Of a DNA stretch of 10,000 nucleotides, positions 1 through 5,356 are shown one piece after another; within the stretch, counting starts at the first letter, position 1, and each line of letters begins with the position of its first letter. The position numbers and the translations under genes are program-made. Below the pieces are notes generated by a model. That model made no database searches, was not told where the DNA came from, and saw only the letters and a list, made by a program, of their open reading frames with translations. The DNA is from Rheinheimera sp. (GTDB lineage: Bacteria > Pseudomonadota > Gammaproteobacteria > Enterobacterales > Alteromonadaceae), in assembly GCF_020217005.1 (NCBI RefSeq), contig NZ_JAIWOI010000321.1, positions 1 to 10,000 on the forward strand, given 5' to 3'.

Positions 1-32
1 CGTTTGGCGTCATTTGCTGTTAATGTTTGCAT
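1..32 (-). CDS. Phd/YefM-type antitoxin, N-terminal fragment (continues off the left edge)
   Basis: Reading leftward from an ATG at 32-30, the eleven visible codons give MQTLTANDAK followed by a CGN codon, which must be Arg. This opening is typical of the Phd/YefM family of type II antitoxins, small DNA-binding proteins that neutralise a partner toxin and repress their own operon. A strong ribosome binding site (GGAG at 43-40, 7 bases before the ATG) supports a true start. A good -10/-35 pair lies further upstream. Only about an eighth of a normal 80-90 residue protein is in the window, so the family call rests on a short but distinctive motif. The toxin gene, if present, would lie further left, outside the window. 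The start codon is well supported; the family is likely but not certain. Confidence 0.68.
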   Translation of the reverse strand, partial: MQTLTANDAK

Positions 33-39
33 CAATAAG

Positions 40-43
40 CTCC
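40..43 (-). promoter_or_regulatory. Ribosome binding site of the leftward antitoxin gene
   Basis: On the minus strand GGAG is followed by 7 bases and then the ATG at 32-30. This is ideal spacing and is what makes the very short partial reading frame believable as a real gene start. Confidence 0.65.
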
Positions 44-63
44 AGCTCTGGAATTACACTAGC

Positions 64-92
64 AGTATAGTTTATTGAGTGAAATGGTTGAA
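64..92 (-). promoter_or_regulatory. Putative sigma-70 promoter for the antitoxin gene
   Basis: On the minus strand TTCAAC (92-87) and TATACT (69-64) are separated by exactly 17 bases. The -10 matches the consensus at 5 of 6 positions, while the -35 is weak at 3 of 6. Transcription would begin near base 57, giving a short leader of about 25 bases before the ATG. A perfect inverted repeat at 99-112 sits directly upstream of the -35. Confidence 0.45.
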
Positions 93-98
93 GTGATT

Positions 99-112
99 AA
101 ATCGTGCGATTT
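99..112. promoter_or_regulatory. Perfect palindrome, possible operator of the antitoxin promoter
   Basis: AAATCG-TG-CGATTT is a perfect inverted repeat of 6-bp arms around a 2-base centre. It lies just upstream of the putative antitoxin -35 box and between the divergent antitoxin and cnoX genes. Antitoxins of this type commonly autorepress by binding palindromes at their promoter, so an operator role is reasonable. It does not resemble a transcription terminator. The role is inferred from position and symmetry only. Confidence 0.35.
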
Positions 113-169
113 GTCTGAAATGCAAACGAACTTATTCTGGTATCAAGCCCCCAATACCCACAACCCGAC

Positions 170-198
170 TTGCAAATCTAATGCCCCGGCCACATAGT
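170..198 (+). promoter_or_regulatory. Possible weak promoter for cnoX
   Basis: TTGCAA (170-175) and CATAGT (193-198) are spaced by 17 bases, each matching the sigma-70 consensus at 4 of 6 positions. Transcription would start near 205, leaving a leader of about 50 bases that contains the hairpin at 219-236. Other arrangements are possible and no single candidate stands out. Confidence 0.27.
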
Positions 199-218
199 GC
201 TTGAAAGCATTTGCATAA

Positions 219-236
219 AACCGGAGCTGTCCGGTT
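219..236. repeat. Short hairpin in the cnoX leader
   Basis: AACCGGA-GCTG-TCCGGTT forms a 7-bp stem with a 4-base loop, 11 bases before the cnoX ribosome binding site. On the plus strand it is followed by CGAATAAAAATAGG, which lacks a T-run, so it is not a terminator in that direction. Read leftward it is followed by a short TTTT partly shared with the stem, but no leftward gene ends here. A leader structure affecting cnoX translation or mRNA stability is possible. Confidence 0.4.
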
Positions 237-247
237 CGAATAAAAAT

Positions 248-253
248 AGGTGA
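248..253 (+). promoter_or_regulatory. Ribosome binding site deciding the GTG start of cnoX
   Basis: AGGTGA lies 3 bases before the GTG at 257. The TGA inside it (251-253) is an in-frame stop just upstream of the reading frame, so translation cannot begin earlier, and the next in-frame ATG falls well inside the thioredoxin domain. GTG at 257 is therefore the only sensible start. Confidence 0.65.
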
Positions 254-256
254 GTT

Positions 257-1102
257 GTGTCAGCCAATATCAAGCCCGTTTCCATTGAAAATGTCCGTGA
301 ACTGTTAGAGCAGTCTTTTACCCAGCCGGTAATGTTTTATTTTTATTCTGAGCGTAGTCCGGCCTGCTTAAATTTAGGCCCGGTGCTGCAGCGTATAGCG
401 CAAAGTTATCCTGATGCGCTGACATTAGCCGTTGTGGATTGTGATCAGGAACAGCAACTGGCGGCCCATTTTGGTGTGCGTTCAGTGCCTACAGTGCTGT
501 TTATTAAGGAAGGTCAGCCAGTGGATGGTTTTGCCGGCGAAGAACCAGAACAGGCTATTTTGCAGCGTTTAAGTGCGTTCTTACCTAAGCCTGAAGATAT
601 GCTGTTACAGCAGGCTATGCCCTTACTGGAACAACAAAACTGGACTGAAGCATACCCATTGCTCAAACAAGCCAATGAACTGGCTGTTGAACGAGTGGAT
701 ATTCGCTTGCATCTGGCTTTAGTACAGGTAGAACTCGGTCAACTGGAAGCGGCAGAAAAAGCGCTGGCCACCGTATTAATGGCTGATCAGGATGCTTTGT
801 ACCAGAGTGTCAAAGCGCGTTTGGAGTTAGCTCAGCAAGCGGCCGACAGCCCTGAAATCAAAGCGCTTGAGCAAGCATTAGCTGCAGAGCCAACGAATAA
901 AGAGCTGCAGCAGCAACTGGCCGTGCAGTACCATCAGGTGCAGCGTTCCGCTGAAGCTTTGGCATTGCTCTATGAAATATTGAAGCAGGATCTGAACTTT
1001 GGTGAAGCGAAAAAGCTCTATCTGGATATTCTGGCCACTTTGCCTAAAGGTGAGCCTTTAGCGTCCAGTTACAGACGCAAACTCTATAGCTTGTTGTATT
1101 AA
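257..1102 (+). CDS. cnoX: CnoX/YbbN-type redox-regulated co-chaperone (thioredoxin fold plus TPR)
   Basis: Cytoplasmic chaperedoxin: in E. coli, CnoX holds unfolding proteins under oxidative (hypochlorous acid) stress and passes them to GroEL/ES. The 281 residues match the family length (284 in E. coli). Residues 8-110 form a thioredoxin domain with an SPAC active site (S34 to C37) in place of CxxC, a second cysteine at C62 in a DCD motif, and the cis-proline at P78 (RSVPT). SxxC and the two spaced cysteines are also features of E. coli YbbN, which is not an efficient disulfide reductase. Residues 112-281 are an Ala/Leu/Gln-rich helical region fitting TPR repeats, used for substrate and GroEL contact. 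Translation starts at GTG. Only 23 bases separate the stop from the next gene, suggesting one operon with the protease and FHA protein. Confidence 0.92.
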   Translation: MSANIKPVSIENVRELLEQSFTQPVMFYFYSERSPACLNLGPVLQRIAQSYPDALTLAVVDCDQEQQLAAHFGVRSVPTVLFIKEGQPVDGFAGEEPEQAILQRLSAFLPKPEDMLLQQAMPLLEQQNWTEAYPLLKQANELAVERVDIRLHLALVQVELGQLEAAEKALATVLMADQDALYQSVKARLELAQQAADSPEIKALEQALAAEPTNKELQQQLAVQYHQVQRSAEALALLYEILKQDLNFGEAKKLYLDILATLPKGEPLASSYRRKLYSLLY

Positions 1103-1114
1103 CGTCTGATTTGA

Positions 1115-1119
1115 AAGGA
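1115..1119 (+). promoter_or_regulatory. Ribosome binding site deciding the ATG start of the protease
   Basis: AAGGA (within GAAAGGACT) is 6 bases before ATG at 1126. A TTG at 1111 also opens the frame but would place this site inside the coding region and add five residues before the signal peptide, so the ATG is preferred. Confidence 0.75.
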
Positions 1120-1125
1120 CTCCCT

Positions 1126-2379
1126 ATGCTGCAAAAAACATGGACCAGCTTGTTGTTGCTGGTTCTGTGCTGTTGCTCAGCCCCTGGTTACAGTGCTGCT
1201 GTTGCTGAAAAAGTTTTTGCCGATTATGCCGATGCATTACTGCAAATTAAAGTGCTGGAGCATGCCTCAGGTGCTAAATCAGCTATAGGCAGCGGTTTCT
1301 TACTGGCAGACCCTGCGCTTGTCGTGACTAACTACCATGTCGTTTCGGAAGCTGTGTTATTCCCGCAAAAATATCAGCTGGAGTTTCTGGCGCAGAACCA
1401 GCAAAAAGGCAAACTCGAGATAGTGGCTGTGGATGTGGTGAATGATTTAGCTTTGCTAAAAGCAGACTATAAAGCGGCGAAGAGTTTTCAGTTACAGCAG
1501 CAGACGCCGGTCCAGGGCGCTGCTGTCTATTCTCTGGGGAATCCACATGATCTGGGATTAATAGTGGTACCTGGCACCTATAATGGCATACAGAAACACA
1601 GTTTTTATCCCCGCGTCCATTTTACCGGTGCTATTAACAGCGGCATGAGTGGTGGCCCTGCAGTGAATGAAGTTGGTGAAGTGATAGGGGTCAACGTGGC
1701 CTCAGCGGGCAACGATTTGGGGTTTTTAGTCCCGGCTGCAGCCTTGCAAAAGTTGCTGGCTAAAGCGCCCGTGGCGGATTTAAAGCAGGATATTCAGCAG
1801 CAGTTGATCGGCAATCAGCAAGCCATGTTTCAGCAAATTCTGCAGGCGGACTGGCAACTGAAGAACTTTGGGCCAGCCAGGGTACCTGATGAGATAGTGC
1901 CTTTTATCCGGTGTTGGGGTACTTCTAATGTGGAAAAAGACAAAGACGATATCAAAAGAGTGAACGCCTTTTGTAACCAGCCGGAAGAAATCTTTTTATC
2001 CTCCGAGTTCAGTACCGGGCGCATTGAAATGCAGTTTGAATGGATCCAGGCCAAAGAGCTACACCCATTGCAGTTTTTCCGCCGCTACCAGCAAAGCATT
2101 GACCAAATGAACGCGGACAACAGAGCTGGTGAAGACGATGTCACAGCTTATTCGTGCCAAAATCAACTGATAAGGCCGGCCGAAGGTCAGCATGCAAAAG
2201 CCATATTCTGCCTGCGGGCTTATCGTAATTATCCGCAGCTTTTTGATGTGGCCTACATTTCAGCTTCTTTAGACCATCAGCAGCAAGGTGTTATCAGTCA
2301 CTTTACTTTGGCTGGCGTCGATCAAAAAATGGCGCTGGAGTTCAGCCACAAGTTTATTGGAGCTGTGGTATGGCAGTAA
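1126..2379 (+). CDS. Exported trypsin-like serine protease without PDZ domain
   Basis: Predicted secreted or periplasmic serine peptidase of 417 residues. Residues 1-25 look like a Sec signal peptide: Lys at position 4, a Leu-rich core, three cysteines (15-17), then an Ala-rich cleavage zone. The residues before the cysteines do not fit a lipobox. Residues 33-215 carry the trypsin/DegP-like fold with the catalytic triad H71 (VTNYHVV), D107 (NDLALL) and S175 (GMSGGP), all present, so it should be active. After about residue 220 there is no PDZ domain. Instead there is a roughly 190-residue C-terminal region I do not recognise, with four cysteines (C263, C283, C344, C362) that could form disulfides in the periplasm. 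It follows cnoX by 23 bases and overlaps the FHA gene by 10 bases. The substrate is unknown; a DegP/DegS name is not justified. Confidence 0.85.
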   Translation: MLQKTWTSLLLLVLCCCSAPGYSAAVAEKVFADYADALLQIKVLEHASGAKSAIGSGFLLADPALVVTNYHVVSEAVLFPQKYQLEFLAQNQQKGKLEIVAVDVVNDLALLKADYKAAKSFQLQQQTPVQGAAVYSLGNPHDLGLIVVPGTYNGIQKHSFYPRVHFTGAINSGMSGGPAVNEVGEVIGVNVASAGNDLGFLVPAAALQKLLAKAPVADLKQDIQQQLIGNQQAMFQQILQADWQLKNFGPARVPDEIVPFIRCWGTSNVEKDKDDIKRVNAFCNQPEEIFLSSEFSTGRIEMQFEWIQAKELHPLQFFRRYQQSIDQMNADNRAGEDDVTAYSCQNQLIRPAEGQHAKAIFCLRAYRNYPQLFDVAYISASLDHQQQGVISHFTLAGVDQKMALEFSHKFIGAVVWQ

Positions 2380-3347
2380 TAGTAGAAGTGCTGAACAAGC
2401 AGCAAAAAGTCACGGAACGACACAAGTTCGCGCAGCCTCTGGTTACCTTAGGTCGTGCCTTTGATAACGATGTGATTTTATTTAATAAACACGTGTGCCC
2501 TTACCATGCAAAACTGACGCAGGACGACGAAGGTCAGTGGTGGCTGGAAGACTTAAGTTCTGTGAACGGTAGTTTTGTCGCCGGTCGCAAGACTGTGGTC
2601 GCAAAAGAACAGTTGCGATCCGGTGAACTGTGCTGGCTCGGGGAGCAAGCGCTGAGGCTGTACGACGACGCTCATCCTGTGGCAGCCACTTTGCCTTTTA
2701 GCGTGGTGGGACAAAAATTACAGGCGATGGGACATTGGTTTTTTATTCTGTTGTTTGCCCTGGTGATAGCTGCAGATCAAATAGTGGAAATCTGGCTGAC
2801 CTTGCCTAAACAAGTAGAGCATTTATGGCCTTTACGGCTGACCGATATCCCCAAAAACTTGCTGATGTTTTGTATCTGGCCGGCAGTGCTCGCACTCTGG
2901 AGCAGATTTAACCAGCAGGAAAGTCATTTTTTACCTCAGCTGAGTTTAACTTATGCGGCGCTGGCCAGCAGTGCAGTCTGGGGGGCATTCTGTTATTGGC
3001 TGGGTTTTAATCTGGATGGTTCTGGTTTAGCCCAGGTGATTGAGGTGGTGGGGTACACTTTGATATTAGCTGCTTTGTTTAGTGGCAACTTATGGTTGGC
3101 AACCCACTGGCCACTGCGAGCTCAGGCCTCTGTTGCTTTTGCTGTGGCTTTACTTGTCAATTCCGGGCAGTGGGCCGGACTAGTCATGCCTCCATCACCT
3201 TTTGACCGCAGCTTGCAGTACGACTCAAGAATGTTGCCTTTGTCTTTTTATCTGGGAAAGGGGAAAGACATGCAGCAGTATGAGCAGGATTTACAGCAGT
3301 TGTTTGAGCAGGTGGAACTGCAGCGGATAGATACAGATAAGGAGTAG
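2370..3347 (+). CDS. Inner-membrane protein with N-terminal FHA domain
   Basis: 325-residue protein with a cytoplasmic forkhead-associated domain at about residues 5-98, a module that usually binds phosphothreonine. Visible FHA landmarks are G28-R29, H46, and N66-G67 with S68. The Ser normally found three residues before the conserved His (VSRxHA) is Cys43 here (VCPYHA). About five hydrophobic segments follow (near 121-137, 163-178, 192-213, 224-246 and 252-272). With FHA inside, the roughly 50-residue tail would end in the periplasm, the compartment of the upstream protease. The ATG lies inside the end of the protease gene, with GGAG at 2359-2362 seven bases before it, so the two are probably translationally coupled. 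No Ser/Thr kinase or phosphatase gene is visible here. It may sense or recruit a phosphorylated partner and relay to the protease; that is speculation. Confidence 0.82.
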   Translation: MAVIVEVLNKQQKVTERHKFAQPLVTLGRAFDNDVILFNKHVCPYHAKLTQDDEGQWWLEDLSSVNGSFVAGRKTVVAKEQLRSGELCWLGEQALRLYDDAHPVAATLPFSVVGQKLQAMGHWFFILLFALVIAADQIVEIWLTLPKQVEHLWPLRLTDIPKNLLMFCIWPAVLALWSRFNQQESHFLPQLSLTYAALASSAVWGAFCYWLGFNLDGSGLAQVIEVVGYTLILAALFSGNLWLATHWPLRAQASVAFAVALLVNSGQWAGLVMPPSPFDRSLQYDSRMLPLSFYLGKGKDMQQYEQDLQQLFEQVELQRIDTDKE

Positions 3348-3565
3348 ATAACCTGTACCCGGGATGTGCGCTGCTGCACGAGCATCTGTTCGTACCTCTG
3401 AGCCTTGCTTTATCCAACCACAGACCAGGGCGCACAACAAAGCGCCTTGATATGCGCATTCAGCGGGCAAAGACCTAAGCTACTGCAATAGACTGGTTTA
3501 TCTGTTTGATTTATTGGTTAAATAGAGAATGCCTTGGACTTATTATCCCGGCTTTAGATTAAATA

Positions 3566-3593
3566 AAGAGTCAGAGCTTTAGCTCTGACTCTT
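3566..3593 (-). terminator. Intrinsic terminator of the response regulator gene
   Basis: A perfect 13-bp inverted repeat (AAGAGTCAGAGCT / AGCTCTGACTCTT) around TT begins 4 bases past the response regulator stop. Read leftward it is followed by TTTATTTAAT, giving a U-rich tail. On the plus strand no T-run follows, so it is not an efficient terminator for the FHA operon, for which no clear terminator was found in 3348-3560. Confidence 0.8.
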
Positions 3594-3597
3594 GCTG

Positions 3598-3981
3598 TTA
3601 CTGTAACTTTTGCCAGATTTCACGGATTTGGTCGGACAAGGTCATAGGGTCAAAAGGCTTCACCACTACATCTGCTGCTCCCAAATCTTTGTAGGATTCA
3701 ATTTCGTTGGCTTGCACTTTGGCTGTCATAAAAACCACTGGGATCTGGCTTAAATCAAAATCTGCCTGCATTTTTCTTAAGGTACTGGGTCCATCCATAC
3801 CTGGCATCATTACATCTAACAGGATCAGCTGAGGTGCGAAGCTATGAAAGACCTTTAATGCCTCTTCTCCACCACTGCAGGTTTCCACAATAAAACCCCC
3901 TACCACTTCCAGCGCAACTTTCGCTACAGCCTGAATCGAAGGATCGTCTTCCACGTGCATAATGCGCTTGAGTTCTGTCAC
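3598..3981 (-). CDS. Single-domain CheY-like response regulator
   Basis: 127-residue receiver domain with no output domain. The phosphorylation machinery is complete: acidic pair D12/D13 (HVEDDP), phospho-acceptor D56 (LLDVMMPG), T86 (MTAK) and K108 (VKPF). The position of the aromatic switch residue (Tyr106 in CheY) is Val105 (DVVVKPF), a variant seen in many receivers that serve phosphorelays rather than motor binding. Translation starts at GTG (3981), with AAAGAGA about 7 bases upstream. The ATG at 3960 would remove the first beta strand and is less likely. It stands alone, convergent with the FHA operon and divergent from the methyltransferase, with no histidine kinase in the window, so its partner is unknown. 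Confidence 0.9.
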   Translation of the reverse strand: MTELKRIMHVEDDPSIQAVAKVALEVVGGFIVETCSGGEEALKVFHSFAPQLILLDVMMPGMDGPSTLRKMQADFDLSQIPVVFMTAKVQANEIESYKDLGAADVVVKPFDPMTLSDQIREIWQKLQ

Positions 3982-3988
3982 CTGAATA

Positions 3989-3995
3989 TCTCTTT
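3989..3995 (-). promoter_or_regulatory. Ribosome binding site supporting the GTG start of the response regulator
   Basis: On the minus strand AAAGAGA lies 7 bases before GTG at 3981-3979. This favours the GTG over the internal ATG at 3960, which has no comparable site and would truncate the receiver fold. Confidence 0.5.
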
Positions 3996-4025
3996 ATCGG
4001 CTCATACTAATGTAGCTGAGTGTGC

Positions 4026-4053
4026 ATTATTTTTAGCTGTGTTGCCAGTTGAA
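4026..4053 (-). promoter_or_regulatory. Possible promoter of the response regulator gene
   Basis: On the minus strand TTCAAC (4053-4048) and AATAAT (4031-4026) are 16 bases apart. The -10 matches 5 of 6 consensus positions and the -35 matches 3 of 6. Position in the divergent gap fits, but the region is AT-rich, so chance matches are expected. Confidence 0.33.
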
Positions 4054-4112
4054 GTCTGGTGCTACAGCATAAAATACTGCTCACAACCGCAAGCCGCTTT
4101 GATGGCTTCTGG

Positions 4113-4121
4113 TGTTATGAT
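4113..4121 (+). promoter_or_regulatory. Possible extended -10 promoter of the methyltransferase gene
   Basis: TGTTATGAT contains the extended -10 TG dinucleotide, one base, then TATGAT (5 of 6 consensus). No good -35 is present 17 bases upstream, as is common for extended -10 promoters. Transcription would start near 4128, about 30 bases before the ATG at 4160. Confidence 0.38.
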
Positions 4122-4159
4122 AGCAATACTTTAAATGGTTACAGATATGTTATCCGCTT

Positions 4160-5356
4160 ATGCCTCAGCTTTTGTCTGAACAGTTTTTGCAGTTGGATTT
4201 GGTGCTGACTCAGTATCAGCAGTTCTGGCGCTTCAGTCCTTTTCATTACACTGTGTTGCCTTGGGCTGAAACTAAAATAGGTCAGTATTTAACTTCGCTT
4301 ACGTTAGCGGAAATAGCGCGACTGGATCAGGATGAAGTACATAGGCGCCGTTGTTTTTCTGAGTTTTTCCCGGAACTGAGCCAATTTAGCCCTTTTGAGT
4401 CAGCCGCTGGCAGCAGGAATACAGCAAAGACTACCGAACTACCATTTTGGTTTAGTCGCGATATCAAGGGGCGTAAACTGGAGCAAATTCAGGCCTTTGC
4501 GACAGAGATGCAACAAAGTCATTTACCATTACTGGAGTGGTGTGCCGGTAAGGGGCATTTAGGACGTTGGCTCTGTTTTGGCCATGAACGTGAGGTAACT
4601 AGTCTGGAGTGGCAACAAGCTCTTTGTGAAGATGGTGAACTACAGGCGAAAAACCTTAGACTAAAGCAAGGCTTTATTCAGGCTGATGTGCTTGCTGACG
4701 ATACGGCAAAACACCTGAAGACGACGCAACAGGTGGTGGCTTTACATGCTTGTGGTGATTTGCATCTGCGTTTGTTACAACTTGCCAGTCAAAAGGGCAC
4801 AAAACAGCTGGATATAGTGCCTTGTTGTTACCATTTAATAGCGTCAGCACAGTATCAGGCATTGTCTGATTTGGCACAGCAAAGCAAATTAGGGCAACTG
4901 AGCAGGGATGAACTGAAACTGGCGGTACAGGCTCAGGTGACTGCAGGAGAGCGGGTCGCGCGGTTACGTCATACTGAAGTGTTGTGGCGCCTGGCTTATC
5001 AGGAGCTGTATCAGACTGCGCAAGGGGTCAAAGACTACCGGCCTTTATCTTCTGTGCCTAAACATTGGTTTAGTGGTGAATTTAGTGCTTTTGCACACTG
5101 GGCTGCGGCGCAGCACCAATGGCAAATTCCGTTGGACACCGATTGGAATTCTTACCTTCAACTTGGCCAGCAACGGCACCTATTAGTACAAAAAATGCAG
5201 TTGGTTCGGTCCTTATTCCGGCCTTTTCTGGAGCAGTGGTTGGTGCTGGACAGAGCCTTGTTTTTAGAGCAACAGGGCTACCAGGTGCAGGTCAAACAAT
5301 TCTGCGACTATCAACTCACCCCACGCAATCTGATGATTAGCGCGAATAAAAACTAA
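4160..5356 (+). CDS. SAM-dependent methyltransferase, Methyltransf_32/METTL25-like
   Basis: 398-residue class I methyltransferase of unknown substrate. The SAM-binding motif I is at about residues 125-136 (LLEWCAGKGHLG). A later strand carries ALHACGDLH (195-202) and is followed by PCCYH (221-225). GxGKGxL, HxCGDL and CCYH in this order are the signature I associate with the Methyltransf_32 family (eukaryotic METTL25 and GSTCD relatives), whose targets are poorly known; RNA is one possibility. The roughly 110 residues before motif I and the 170 after PCCYH are not recognised and may bind substrate. No signal peptide or membrane segment is seen, so it should be cytoplasmic. The ATG at 4160 is the only reasonable start, although the ribosome binding site is weak. 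The gene is monocistronic; its stop overlaps that of the convergent ybdG by 4 bases. Confidence 0.8.
   Translation: MPQLLSEQFLQLDLVLTQYQQFWRFSPFHYTVLPWAETKIGQYLTSLTLAEIARLDQDEVHRRRCFSEFFPELSQFSPFESAAGSRNTAKTTELPFWFSRDIKGRKLEQIQAFATEMQQSHLPLLEWCAGKGHLGRWLCFGHEREVTSLEWQQALCEDGELQAKNLRLKQGFIQADVLADDTAKHLKTTQQVVALHACGDLHLRLLQLASQKGTKQLDIVPCCYHLIASAQYQALSDLAQQSKLGQLSRDELKLAVQAQVTAGERVARLRHTEVLWRLAYQELYQTAQGVKDYRPLSSVPKHWFSGEFSAFAHWAAAQHQWQIPLDTDWNSYLQLGQQRHLLVQKMQLVRSLFRPFLEQWLVLDRALFLEQQGYQVQVKQFCDYQLTPRNLMISANKN

Noticed and set aside
1..78. Open plus-strand frame ending in TGA at 76-78, as if the tail of a rightward gene
   Set aside because: The 25 residues look like no known C-terminus, and the same bases read on the minus strand give a convincing antitoxin start with a ribosome binding site.
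1111..1125. TTG at 1111 as the protease start
   Set aside because: It lies ahead of the AAGGA ribosome binding site used by ATG 1126 and would add residues before the signal peptide.
1126..2379. Naming the protease DegP, DegQ or DegS, or calling it a lipoprotein
   Set aside because: There is no PDZ domain, and the residues before the signal-peptide cysteines (Leu at -1) do not form a lipobox.
3429..3446. GGCGC...GCGCC hairpin as terminator of the FHA operon
   Set aside because: The stem is only 5 bp with an 8-base loop and no T-run follows, so it is too weak to call.
3184..3459. 91-residue minus-strand open frame
   Set aside because: It is antisense to the end of the FHA gene, has no recognisable domain and no good ribosome binding site.
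5119..5340. 73-residue plus-strand open frame inside the methyltransferase gene
   Set aside because: It is an out-of-frame shadow of a well-supported gene with low-information sequence.
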